The notes under the pieces were generated by a model, which worked only from the letters and a program-made list of their open reading frames with translations, was not told the DNA's origin and did not search any database. Position numbers and translations under genes: made by a program. Below, piece by piece: positions 36,138 to 43,995 of a stretch of 64,000 bases of DNA (its first letter is position 1; every line of letters starts with the position of its first letter). Source of the DNA: Clostridia bacterium (lineage in GTDB: Bacteria > Bacillota > DSM-521 > Neomoorellales > SLTJ01); the NCBI GenBank assembly GCA_004347685.1, contig SLTJ01000028.1, forward strand, positions 164,939-228,938, written 5' to 3'.

Positions 36138-37400
36138 CTAGTGCCCGCCGGCCTGCCAGGGCCACACCCAGTGCCAGCCGGGGCCGCGGAAATACATCCC
36201 GATGACAATAAGAATGGCAACGGCCACCAGCCCGGCAGCAAAGACGGCAATCGCCAGGCGGCGGTCCTGGAAGCGGCGGCTGGGGTTTTTGTCCAGATAG
36301 GGCAAGGCCATCAGTCCCAGAACCAGTGCCCCGGGCAGAACTATACCGAAGAGCAAGGGGCTGCCGTAGTGCAGGAGTTCCTGCAACCAGAGGAAATACC
36401 AGGCGGCCTTGGCTGGGTTCGGGGTAACTGAGGGGTTGGCTATCCCCTCCAGAGGCGCATCAAAAAAGAGCGAAATCAGCATCAGCACGGCCAGGAGGGC
36501 GGTAAAGGCCACCAGTTCCCGCATTACCAGGTGCGGCCAGACCATTTCTGTTTCCACCTCATCTTCCCGCACCTGGGGCGTGCGGCCCGGGATCAAGCCC
36601 ATGAAGCCGTACTCCTTGGCTGGCGGCGTGGTAGCCACTGCCGTCTCGACGCCTGCGGCCACCTGGTCTTCGCCTAGAGCCTCCACCGGGTCGGAGATGC
36701 CGCCGTCCTTGCGGATCCGGAAAAAATGAAAACCTATGAAAAACACCATCAATGCCGGGAGCAGGACGACATGGAACAGGTAGAACCTGGTAAGAGTTTC
36801 CTGCCCGATCCGTTTGGCGCCCAGGAGCAGGTACTGGATATCGTCCCCGATTACCGGCACATAACTGGCCAGGTTGACGCCCACGTTCACCGCCCAGTAG
36901 GCGAGCTGGTCCCAGGGCAGGAGGTAACCGGTAAAGCTGAGAAAAACGGTGATCAGGAGCAGGAACATACCGATCACCCAGTTAAACTTCCGCTCACCCT
37001 TGTAGGAGGCGGTGAAGAAGACACGGGCCATATGCAGCACCACCAGGATGACCATGGCGTGGGCCGCCCAGCGGTGCAGGTTGCGAAAGAACCAGCCAAA
37101 GGAGGCTACGTTGCGCAGATCGAGCATGTCCTCGTAGGCACGGTCTGCCGAAGGCACGTAGTAAAGCATGAGGAGGAGGCCGGTCACGGCAAGGATAATA
37201 AAGCATCCCAGAGTCAGGCCACCCAGGCCGAAGGTATAAGTGAATTTGAGGCCGTGCTTCTTCACCTTGACCGGGTGGATATGGGTAAGGAAATGGCTGG
37301 TCATGATCAGGGACTGGTCCTTGGGATTGTCCGGCCGGCCGTGGCGGAAAATGGAGCGGCCAAGGGCCGTTTGCCGGAACCAGTCAAAGAATTTGCCCAT
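36138..37400 (-). CDS. Cytochrome b, full-length (b6 plus subunit IV fused)
   Basis: 420 residues. The N-terminal four helices hold the bis-His heme pairs (NLHRWAAHAMVILVVLHMAR region, then FYLFHVVLLPALMVFFIGFHFF, each read in parts). The C-terminal part corresponds to subunit IV. At the PEWY site the sequence reads PAKAAWYFLW. With the Rieske protein it would oxidise menaquinol in a Q cycle. Start ATG with GGAGGG upstream. A loop of about 60 residues (SDPVEALGEDQV to TEMVWPH) separates the two halves. Confidence 0.94.
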   Translation of the reverse strand: MGKFFDWFRQTALGRSIFRHGRPDNPKDQSLIMTSHFLTHIHPVKVKKHGLKFTYTFGLGGLTLGCFIILAVTGLLLMLYYVPSADRAYEDMLDLRNVASFGWFFRNLHRWAAHAMVILVVLHMARVFFTASYKGERKFNWVIGMFLLLITVFLSFTGYLLPWDQLAYWAVNVGVNLASYVPVIGDDIQYLLLGAKRIGQETLTRFYLFHVVLLPALMVFFIGFHFFRIRKDGGISDPVEALGEDQVAAGVETAVATTPPAKEYGFMGLIPGRTPQVREDEVETEMVWPHLVMRELVAFTALLAVLMLISLFFDAPLEGIANPSVTPNPAKAAWYFLWLQELLHYGSPLLFGIVLPGALVLGLMALPYLDKNPSRRFQDRRLAIAVFAAGLVAVAILIVIGMYFRGPGWHWVWPWQAGGH

Positions 37401-37541
37401 ACTTTCTTATCCCTCCTCGCAAAGGACATGAGGCCCTACCTGGAGACCACTACCCAAGCGACGGCCACGCCGTGGCCCGGCGCCCGGAACAGGCCTGCGG
37501 TAGCGCTGCCTGTACTCCGTCCCCATTGGCCGCATTAACCG

Positions 37542-38048
37542 TCATACAGTCAGGAAAACGTCGCCACTGACTATCTCATCAGGGTCAACCAGCAGTCCCC
37601 CGTCCTGTTTCAGGTTCAGCCGGTACCACTCCAGGGGCCGCGGCGCCGGCCCTCCCAGCACTTGGCCGGTCATCGGATCAAAGAGGCTGCCGTGGCAGGG
37701 ACACTCCAGGCGGTCGTTTTCCGGCACCCACTTGACGGTGCAGCCCAGATGGGTACAAACCGCCGATAAGGCCCGCAGACCCCGCTCGTTTTTGACAATA
37801 AAAGCGCGCCGGCCGTTAACATATGTAACCTTCGCCCGGAAATCCTTTGCCTTCCCGGCCACAAAGGCATTGCGGCTGGGGCCGACCCGGTTGGGCACCA
37901 GGTATCGTGCCCCGGCCCCTACCAGGCCGGCAGCCAGGGCCGTAAAGGAACCCCAGCCCAGCACACTGAAAAACTGCCGCCGCGAAAGGGTATGGTCCTT
38001 TCTGGCCGCCTCGCACTGCGGGCACTGGCTTTGCCCAGTAACGGACAT
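37542..38048 (-). CDS. Rieske iron-sulfur protein
   Basis: 168 residues from the ATG at 38046-38048; the frame opens further upstream but the Tat motif SRRQFFSVLG at residues 22-31 sets the N-terminus. The cluster motifs are CTHLGC (98-103) and CPCHGS (116-121). An additional CPQC pair at residues 9-12 lies before the Tat signal, which is unusual and would stay cytoplasmic. It works with the cytochrome b encoded next. The gap 37401-37541 shows no gene. Confidence 0.93.
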   Translation of the reverse strand: MSVTGQSQCPQCEAARKDHTLSRRQFFSVLGWGSFTALAAGLVGAGARYLVPNRVGPSRNAFVAGKAKDFRAKVTYVNGRRAFIVKNERGLRALSAVCTHLGCTVKWVPENDRLECPCHGSLFDPMTGQVLGGPAPRPLEWYRLNLKQDGGLLVDPDEIVSGDVFLTV

Positions 38049-38089
38049 GAATTTTTCCCTCCTCAAAGCCGAAAACCGGCCACCGCCGA

Positions 38090-40045
38090 TCAGGAACTTC
38101 CCCAAAAGCTGAACTCCACCATCCGCATCGCCCCTGCCGGGCAGCGGCGAACGCAGAGGCCGCAGCGGATGCATTTATCTTCGTCCTTGAGCATGACCGC
38201 CCATGCCTGACCTGCCTGCGGCCGCAAGGCGTAGCCGTCGGGCCAGTCCGGAGGCACACCCAGTTTCCACGCCACTTCCTGGCGGAGCTTTTCGTCCAGG
38301 ACCACCCTATCCAGGGGCACCAGCCGCAGGCAATTATACGGGCAGACATCCACGCACCCGCCGCACATAAGGCACTTTTCCGGGTCCAGCCAGGGGTTGA
38401 GGTAGCACTGGAGGCAGCGGCGGGCCTCTCGCATGGCTTGCTCGCGGCTGTATCCCACCTCCACCTCGGCAATACCTACCCGCCGGTCCAACTGCAGGGA
38501 AGGAACCGGCTGCCGCGGCAGGCGGTGATAATCATCTTCGAGCCGGCGAGGCGGAGTGATTCTACCGGCGGCCCCCATGGCCGTGGTCCGGGCTACTCCC
38601 CTTAAATAGGCGTCAATGGAGCGCGCCGCCAGGCGGCCGTCAGCAATGGCCGCAATGGCTATGCGCGGCCCGAAGGCAGCGTCCCCGCCGGTAAAGACCC
38701 CCGGAAGGTTGGTGGCCATGGTTTCCGGGTCCACCTGGATGGTCTGGCGCGGGGTGAGGGCCGGACCGTCGGCCGGGCTAAACATAGAGGTATCCAGGGT
38801 CTGGCCGATGGCCAGGATGACGGTATCTGCAGGCCAAGTTTCCTCGCTCCCGGGGATAAACTGGGGGTTGAACCGGCCGGCAGCATCGAAGAGAGAAGCC
38901 ACCCGCCGGGTCACCAGGGCCTTCACCCTTCCCTTTTCACCCAGGATGGCGTGTGGACCCAGGGACGGGCGGATGGTTATCCCCTCCGCCGCGGCCGCCT
39001 CCACCTCCTCGGCAAAGGCCGGCATGCTTTCCCGGGATTCCAGACAGACCATTTCCACCCGCCGCGCCCCCAGGCGCAGGGCTGCCCGCGCCGCATCGGC
39101 CGCGGTAGTCAGCAAGGTCTCCCGCCACTCTCCGGCCTCGGGCTGCGGCAACCGTAGGGCGCTGCGGGCCACGTCTACGGCCACGTTGCCGCCGCCGATG
39201 ACGATTACCCTTTCTCCGACCTCCACCCGGTAGCTCAGGTTCACATTGAGAAGAAAGTCCACGCCCTTCAGGACGCCGTCCAGGTCCGCTCCCGGTACCT
39301 GCAGCTCCCGGCTGGCCGTGGCCCCCACCGCCAGGAACACGGCCCCGTAATTGGCACGCAGGTCTGAGATGGAGAAATCCCGGCCCAGGGCCTTTCCCGT
39401 TTCCAGCCTTACCCCCAGCGCCAAAATGGCCTCAATGTCCTCGTCCAGGGCCGCGCGCGGCAGGCGGTATGCAGGTATCCCCAGGCGCAGCATGCCTCCC
39501 GGCCGGGGCTGGGCCTCAAAAATTGTTACCCGGTAGCCCAAGAGGGCCAGGTCGTGGGCACAGGCCAGCCCGGCGGGCCCGGCTCCCACGACGGCCACTT
39601 TCTTTCCCGGGCCGGGCCGGAGATGTGCTGGCTGGCGGCCGGTAGCCAGGCCTTCGCCGGCACCGCCGGCGTGGCCGCCGGCCGGCAGCCTGCCTCCGGT
39701 GACCGATCCCCCGCCGTCCCTGTTCCCGGACATTGTTCCCGGTCCCGATACCAGGGGACCGCGGCACCCCATTTCAGCCGCTGCCCGCTTGAGGGCCCTG
39801 ATGGCTACCGGCGCGTCTATCTGGCCGCGGCGGCAGTGCGTTTCACAGGGGTGGGCGCAAATGCGGCCGCAAACATGAACCAGGGGATTGGGCTCCCGGG
39901 CCACCTCCAGGGCCTCGGCAAACCTCCCCTGGGCAATCAAGGACACGTAACGGCCGGCTTCGGTATGTACCGGGCAGGCCAGGGCACACCTGACGTTTTC
40001 CCACAGCCATTCGGCGTCCATGGCCCGGACACGATATGTCGCCAC
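38090..40045 (-). CDS. GltD-like FAD oxidoreductase fused to a 2[4Fe-4S] ferredoxin domain
   Basis: About 651 residues from a GTG eight bases after GGGAGGGG. The N-terminal domain IV-type cluster region has CALACPVHTEAGRY and CGRICAHPCETHCRR. An FAD fold follows (KKVAVVGAGPAGLACAHDLA) and an NAD(P) fold (RVIVIGGGNVAVDVARSA), as in glutamate synthase small subunit, NfnB and PreT. The C-terminus adds CLMCGGCVDVCP and CIRCGLCVRRCP. A Gly-rich insert of about 45 residues (near 100-145) is specific to this protein. As first gene of the respiratory operon it may feed NAD(P)H or ferredoxin electrons to quinone, or regulate the pool; this is inferred. Confidence 0.85.
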   Translation of the reverse strand: MATYRVRAMDAEWLWENVRCALACPVHTEAGRYVSLIAQGRFAEALEVAREPNPLVHVCGRICAHPCETHCRRGQIDAPVAIRALKRAAAEMGCRGPLVSGPGTMSGNRDGGGSVTGGRLPAGGHAGGAGEGLATGRQPAHLRPGPGKKVAVVGAGPAGLACAHDLALLGYRVTIFEAQPRPGGMLRLGIPAYRLPRAALDEDIEAILALGVRLETGKALGRDFSISDLRANYGAVFLAVGATASRELQVPGADLDGVLKGVDFLLNVNLSYRVEVGERVIVIGGGNVAVDVARSALRLPQPEAGEWRETLLTTAADAARAALRLGARRVEMVCLESRESMPAFAEEVEAAAAEGITIRPSLGPHAILGEKGRVKALVTRRVASLFDAAGRFNPQFIPGSEETWPADTVILAIGQTLDTSMFSPADGPALTPRQTIQVDPETMATNLPGVFTGGDAAFGPRIAIAAIADGRLAARSIDAYLRGVARTTAMGAAGRITPPRRLEDDYHRLPRQPVPSLQLDRRVGIAEVEVGYSREQAMREARRCLQCYLNPWLDPEKCLMCGGCVDVCPYNCLRLVPLDRVVLDEKLRQEVAWKLGVPPDWPDGYALRPQAGQAWAVMLKDEDKCIRCGLCVRRCPAGAMRMVEFSFWGSS

Positions 40046-40139
40046 TACCACGCCCCTCCCAACAGGTTTAAAATTGACTTCCAGGCCTGGCCAATCTGGA
40101 CTTTTGCCTTTTAAGATAACAATAAGACAAGAAATAGTC

Positions 40140-40155
40140 TGTGAGATAGATCACA
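40140..40155 (-). promoter_or_regulatory. CRP/FNR-family operator, respiratory operon, site 1
   Basis: TGTGAGATAGATCACA is a perfect TGTGA-N6-TCACA palindrome about 95 bases upstream of the operon's first start codon. Confidence 0.8.
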
Positions 40156-40162
40156 GTATCAC

Positions 40163-40178
40163 TGTGATTCAGCTCACG
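40163..40178 (-). promoter_or_regulatory. CRP/FNR-family operator, respiratory operon, site 2
   Basis: TGTGATTCAGCTCACG has one mismatch to TGTGA-N6-TCACA. Its centre is 23 bases from that of site 1, about two helix turns, which would suit cooperative binding. Confidence 0.7.
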
Positions 40179-40293
40179 TTCACCAGCCGCAAATAGTTGC
40201 ATTTTCGCAGGATAATCGGGGGAAATAAGGAATCGCTGTTTGGGACAGCCACCGGGCAAGGCGGATAGAGGCGAGGGGACGGGAGCGGCCGAT

Positions 40294-40309
40294 TGTGATG
40301 CGCATCATA
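40294..40309 (+). promoter_or_regulatory. Weak CRP/FNR-like site before HD-like gene
   Basis: TGTGATGCGCATCATA contains the perfect palindrome TGATGCGCATCA and lies 60 bases upstream of the divergent gene at 40369. The right half-site is degenerate. The rest of the gap 40046-40368 has the two stronger sites and no gene. Confidence 0.4.
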
Positions 40310-40368
40310 GAAATCACGGGGTCCATACTGGTAAGATAGTGGCAAAGCACAGGAAGGGAGAGACGATC

Positions 40369-41007
40369 ATGGCCGTTTGGCAATGTCCCGGACAGGACAG
40401 ACGTTACTGGAAGCCCGAAGACATCTTTGAAGACCCGTGCCCCCATTGCGGTAACCCAATAGAGTTCTGGAAGGATGACGTGCGGGTGCGCTGCCCCAAG
40501 TGCAAGGAGCTGGTAACCAACCCACGGTTTGACCCTGGGTGTGCCGCCTGGTGCTCCTATGCTGACAAGTGTCTGGGACCCATGGCCGCCGAGTTCCGGC
40601 GCCAGCCGCAAGTAATCCGGGACCGCCTGGAGGTAGAGGTGCGCAAAGAACTGGCCGGAGAAAAAGCCATCCTCGACCACTCTCTGAAGGCGGCCGCCAT
40701 TGCCCGGGACCTGGCGCGGGAGAAGGGGGTGGACATGGTAGTGGTCGTGGCCGCTTCCCTGCTGCACGGCCTGGCCACAGCCGGGCGAGGCGAGAAGGCC
40801 GAAGATCTCCTGGTGCGGGTGGGCATTGACCAGGAAGTGCTGGAACAAATAATGGATATTATCACCTCTCTGCCAGACTCACCTGATGGCTCCGGGAACA
40901 ATAACCGGGCCGTGGTGGCTGAAGCCCTGTCTCTGGCGGCCGGGGGCGAGCAGTTGCAGGACAACGACCATGGCAGTCCCCGGCCGAGGGCGGCGGCCAA
41001 CCAGTAG
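40369..41007 (+). CDS. Zinc-ribbon protein with degenerate HD-phosphohydrolase-like domain
   Basis: 212 residues; ATG with GGAAGGGAG upstream. The N-terminus has CPHCG and CPKCK pairs plus two later Cys (CAAWC, C), a zinc-binding head. The helical body matches HD-domain proteins of anaerobes that have this same head (AILDHSLKAAAIARDLAREKG, read in parts). The signature LHDIG is replaced by LLHGLA at about residue 130, so the metal-binding Asp is lost. The second His cluster is also absent (TSLPDS). It is probably non-catalytic. Divergent from the respiratory operon. Confidence 0.7.
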   Translation: MAVWQCPGQDRRYWKPEDIFEDPCPHCGNPIEFWKDDVRVRCPKCKELVTNPRFDPGCAAWCSYADKCLGPMAAEFRRQPQVIRDRLEVEVRKELAGEKAILDHSLKAAAIARDLAREKGVDMVVVVAASLLHGLATAGRGEKAEDLLVRVGIDQEVLEQIMDIITSLPDSPDGSGNNNRAVVAEALSLAAGGEQLQDNDHGSPRPRAAANQ

Positions 41008-41061
41008 AAACATAAACCCTGTAACGAAGGACGGGTAGGAGAAATAAGGAGGGCAAAGAGC

Positions 41062-41844
41062 ATGCGTATTCCCATACCAAAGGAGCACGGGGCCTGGGCC
41101 ATGCTCCTTACTTCCCTGGCCCTGGGACAGGCGGCCGCAACCGCGGTAGATCTCCCTTCAATCTACCTTTGGCTGCTGGCCGTGGCGGTATTTACCGTGC
41201 GGGAGCCCCTTTCCCTCCTCTGGCGGCCCCGGCGCCGGGCCGGTTTTTCCCACCGCAGCCTTAAACTATGGGCCGGCGGCTGGCTGGCAGCCATTGCCCT
41301 CCTGGCCGGGCTCCTGCTCACAGCCAGAGGGACAGCCCTCCTCCTCTTTGCCCTGCCAGCCGCTATCCTGTTTGGCCTGCAACTGGCCTGGCAGCACACC
41401 CTGGCCCGCTGGTCCCTGCCGGCAGAGCTGGCCGGCACCGCCGGGGTGACCCTGTCCGCCCCGGCCGCCTACTACGCCGCCACCGGCCGCCTGGGGATCA
41501 CCGGGGCTTCCCTCTGGCCGGTGCTCCTGGCCTACTTTGCCGCCCAGGTCCTCTACGTCCGTTGGCAACTCCGGGCCCCGGCCAGCAAAACTTCCGGCCG
41601 GGCCAGTCTCTGGACACAGACTTTGATCCTCGCAGCCTCCCTGGCCCTGGGCCGGGCAGGGCTCATGCCCCCTTACCTGTTCCTGGCCTTCATACCCGGG
41701 CTGGTCAAGATTCTCCTGGCCATGGCGGCAGCCGGCAGCCGGAAAAGGCCGGTGGCCAAGGTGGGCTGGACCGAAGTCCTGTATTCCAGCCTCTTTTTCT
41801 TCCTGGCCGTGGCTGCCTTCCACGTAAGATTTCCAGGTCTTTGA
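41062..41844 (+). CDS. YwiC-like membrane protein
   Basis: 260 residues, about eight helices. The start RIPIPKEHGAWAMLL carries the PxEHGAW signature of the YwiC family. In Bacillus subtilis ywiC lies next to narK, fnr and narGHJI. The position here, 54 bases after the HD-like gene and across from a nitrate-type operon, repeats that link. The biochemical role is unknown. It is convergent with the cupin gene. Confidence 0.85.
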   Translation: MRIPIPKEHGAWAMLLTSLALGQAAATAVDLPSIYLWLLAVAVFTVREPLSLLWRPRRRAGFSHRSLKLWAGGWLAAIALLAGLLLTARGTALLLFALPAAILFGLQLAWQHTLARWSLPAELAGTAGVTLSAPAAYYAATGRLGITGASLWPVLLAYFAAQVLYVRWQLRAPASKTSGRASLWTQTLILAASLALGRAGLMPPYLFLAFIPGLVKILLAMAAAGSRKRPVAKVGWTEVLYSSLFFFLAVAAFHVRFPGL

Positions 41845-41858
41845 TCTCGTCAACTGGA

Positions 41859-42167
41859 TTAAAAACTCAGGCTCAACAAAAAGGCCAGGTCCTTTTCCGC
41901 CCGCAGGGCATGAGGGGTATTGGCCGGCATGAAAATGAAAGTGCCTGGCCGCATGGCCTCCTCCCTTCCGGCCAGGGTGCACACGCCCTCCCCTTTGAGC
42001 ACAGTGATGGCTGCCTCCCGGGTAGAAGTATGTTCGGAGATTGACGTACCCGCGGCCATACAAAAAAGCGTATGGTCACATTTGCTGGTCCTTACCAGCA
42101 CCTTGCTAAACACCCCTCCGTGGGAAAAGGTATACGCCTGCTCGAGATCCTGCACCTGAATTTCCAT
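41859..42167 (-). CDS. Small single-domain cupin
   Basis: 102 residues from the ATG with GGAGGG upstream. Cupin motif 1 reads SEHTSTREAAITVLKGEG and motif 2 PGTFIFMPANTPHALRA. The first motif has fewer His than usual (H-x-x-x-x-E), and one His lies in motif 2, so metal binding is plausible but not certain. A CRP/FNR-type palindrome at 42330 suggests anaerobic or NO-linked control. Possible roles are oxygen or NO stress or sensing. Confidence 0.82.
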   Translation of the reverse strand: MEIQVQDLEQAYTFSHGGVFSKVLVRTSKCDHTLFCMAAGTSISEHTSTREAAITVLKGEGVCTLAGREEAMRPGTFIFMPANTPHALRAEKDLAFLLSLSF

Positions 42168-42329
42168 AGCTACCCTCCATAATTTTTTTGCTGGTTCGGC
42201 CGCGCGGCCGGAAATTAGCGGGGTTTGGGCGGCACGGCTACGCCCGGACACTGGCCATTCCCAAACTCGATCCACCCGAAACCGGGTCCACGTCTAAATC
42301 CAAGTATAACAGCAATACCAGAAACGATA

Positions 42330-42345
42330 TGTGATATAGCTCACA
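42330..42345 (-). promoter_or_regulatory. CRP/FNR-family operator before cupin gene
   Basis: TGTGATATAGCTCACA keeps both TGTGA and TCACA. It lies 163 bases upstream of the cupin ATG. Confidence 0.7.
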
Positions 42346-42352
42346 GGTCTTA

Positions 42353-42400
42353 CCGCGGGAAGTCCGGCCCAGGGCCGGCCAGTTCTGTTGTTTTAACCTT
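42353..42400. repeat. 48-bp interspersed repeat, copy 1
   Basis: Identical at 47 of 48 bases by eye to 51329-51376, in the same orientation. It contains the inverted repeat GGCC-CAG-GGCC and ends in TTGTTTTAACC. Both copies lie near CRP/FNR-like sites. The gap 42168-42529 otherwise holds the operator and a heptamer repeat, with no gene. Confidence 0.85.
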
Positions 42401-42479
42401 GGCCCTCCCTGTTGAGCGGATGTGACTGCCGCTTCATCCCCGTACATGACACTAAGTTGAGTGCCGGGTTCCTACGAAC

Positions 42480-42513
42480 TCTAACTTCCCACCCCTCACC
42501 TCTATTTTCAGGG
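42480..42513. repeat. Heptamer repeat copy
   Basis: On the minus strand the units read GAGGTGA, GGGGTGG, GAAGTTA. The plus-strand flank CTCACCTCTATTTTCAGGG matches the copy at 6179. Confidence 0.7.
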
Positions 42514-42529
42514 CAGACTGGACTGAGGA

Positions 42530-43108
42530 CTACCGGAAAGAGGCGAAAACTTCCCTTACCTCCACGGCCAGCCCCGGCAGCAGCAGGGATTTAAATTGGC
42601 CTTCGCCTTCCACCCGCTGTTCCAGTATAAAACTGCCCTCGTGGTTGGTGTAGAGTTCCAGACTTTTTTCGGCTGGATCGGCGACCCAGTATTCCTTGAC
42701 GCCGTAGGAGGCGTAGGTCCTAGCTTTTTTGCGCAAGTCGTAGTAGGCGGTAGAGGGCGAAAGAATCTCCACCACCAGGTCGGGCGCGCCGTTGACTCTG
42801 GCTTCCTCTACTATATCCAACCGCTCCCGGGCAATAAAGATGATATCCGGCTGGTAGGTTTCGGCCTCCTCCAGGTATACATCAACGGGAGAATCGATGA
42901 CGAGGCCCAGGTCACGGGCCGTGACCCATGCTCTCAGAGCACTCTCCAGGCGGCCGGAAACGATCTGGTGAAAGGTAGTGGGAGCCGGCGTCATAATGAG
43001 CTTACCTCCGATCAGTTGGTAAGGAGCGCCCTCGGGCAACAGGGCATAGTCCGTATAAGTATACGTCTCCCTGGCCGGGAGCTTGATCTCCTCTTGGGGC
43101 ATACCCAT
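42530..43108 (-). CDS. Uma2-family putative endonuclease (DUF820)
   Basis: 192 residues. The restriction-endonuclease-like fold shows YQPDIIFIARERL, then APDLVVEILSPST and KARTYASYGVKEYWVADP, giving the D, E-x-K-like pattern of the PD-(D/E)xK superfamily. The family is strongly expanded in bacteria with mobile elements, and its biological role is unclear. It is isolated, with no accessory genes. Confidence 0.88.
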   Translation of the reverse strand: MGMPQEEIKLPARETYTYTDYALLPEGAPYQLIGGKLIMTPAPTTFHQIVSGRLESALRAWVTARDLGLVIDSPVDVYLEEAETYQPDIIFIARERLDIVEEARVNGAPDLVVEILSPSTAYYDLRKKARTYASYGVKEYWVADPAEKSLELYTNHEGSFILEQRVEGEGQFKSLLLPGLAVEVREVFASFR

Positions 43109-43257
43109 GGTACCATCTCCTCGCCATCTTTTCTAAGATTTCCAGCCCCATTATACCCCGGCCGGGTGCTTATGTCCACTTTCCCGGCGAGCAGTTCCCC
43201 GTAATCCCACCGGCGGCCGTCGCCTTGCCAGCAACGCAGGTTATCTTGCCGAGAGGA

Positions 43258-43520
43258 TTACTGGTTTTTCCCTTTTTGGGGCTGGCTGGAGGCCGGTTCG
43301 CGCCGGTCAGCCGTGACTTCGGTGTCCTCCTCTACAGGATTCGAACGAAAGACGGGGTCGGGGAAATAGCCGGCCTTCTGTAGGTGGGCAATGACTGTCT
43401 CACCGGTACCCAGGCAGTGCCTCGGTCAAACATCCATTCCCTGTGGTCCTCGGGCAGGCGCAAAGCCAGAAAACCCCACGAAGTTATCACCCCATGGTCA
43501 CCGCCCTGCATATGGCAGGT
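43258..43520 (-). pseudogene. Chimeric remnant: HAO-like cytochrome patch joined to an unknown C-terminus
   Basis: Bases 43421-43520 match 60550-60649 of the intact HAO-like cytochrome gene with about six differences in 100. The copied reading frame (MQGGDHGVITSWGFLALRLP) is open but its heme motif reads SMTCH instead of CxxCH. On the other side a different frame (GETVIAHLQKAGYFPDPVF) runs to a stop at 43258 and looks like the end of an unrelated gene. No start is visible. This is a recombination scar, not a working gene. Confidence 0.75.
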
Positions 43521-43569
43521 CATACTCGTAACCAGGACGGCCCTGGCGCCAAAGTCGCGCCTGGCGCGC

Positions 43570-43995
43570 TTACCTTCCGCAATAACGGCGGACCACCCCG
43601 GCGATAAAGGGCTTAAAATCGTCGAGGTTCTCCTGGATAATCTTCCAGAGCTCATGGTCATCCACCTGGTCATATAAGTGGACGAGGCGGTTGCGGAGAC
43701 GGGCCATCGCTTCGAATGCTGGGAGCGTGTCCTCGGGAATAAGGCCGTTTCGGGCCGCAATAATGACAGCTTCCCGGTAAGACTTGGGCAGACCCCAGCC
43801 TTCCCTGCTGATAATGTGGGCACAGAGATCGAGCATGGCTTCAATGGCGGTCTGGAGGGTATAGGCAGCGGCCGCGGGATACACACGATTTTCCTGGAAC
43901 GCCTCCAAAGATATGCCCTGGAGTTCCTTGAGTTGCCGCAGGGCCGTCCGCATGAAATGAAGCTTCTGGCGGACCTTCTCCGTGTCTACGGTCAT
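43570..43995 (-). CDS. hepT: HepT-type toxin (HEPN RNase or AMPylation target)
   Basis: 141 residues, DUF86/HepT. The HEPN motif R-x4-H-x-Y is present as RNRLVHLY (Arg101, His106, Tyr108). In MntA-HepT systems the toxin cuts RNA and is silenced by AMPylation of that Tyr. The ATG overlaps the MntA stop (ATGA), the standard antitoxin-first order. Length and motif are normal. Confidence 0.92.
   Translation of the reverse strand: MTVDTEKVRQKLHFMRTALRQLKELQGISLEAFQENRVYPAAAAYTLQTAIEAMLDLCAHIISREGWGLPKSYREAVIIAARNGLIPEDTLPAFEAMARLRNRLVHLYDQVDDHELWKIIQENLDDFKPFIAGVVRRYCGR

Noticed and set aside
43318..43345. tRNA T-arm-like GTTCGAATCCTG on the minus strand
   Set aside because: There is no acceptor stem, anticodon arm or D-arm around it; it is part of a coding remnant.
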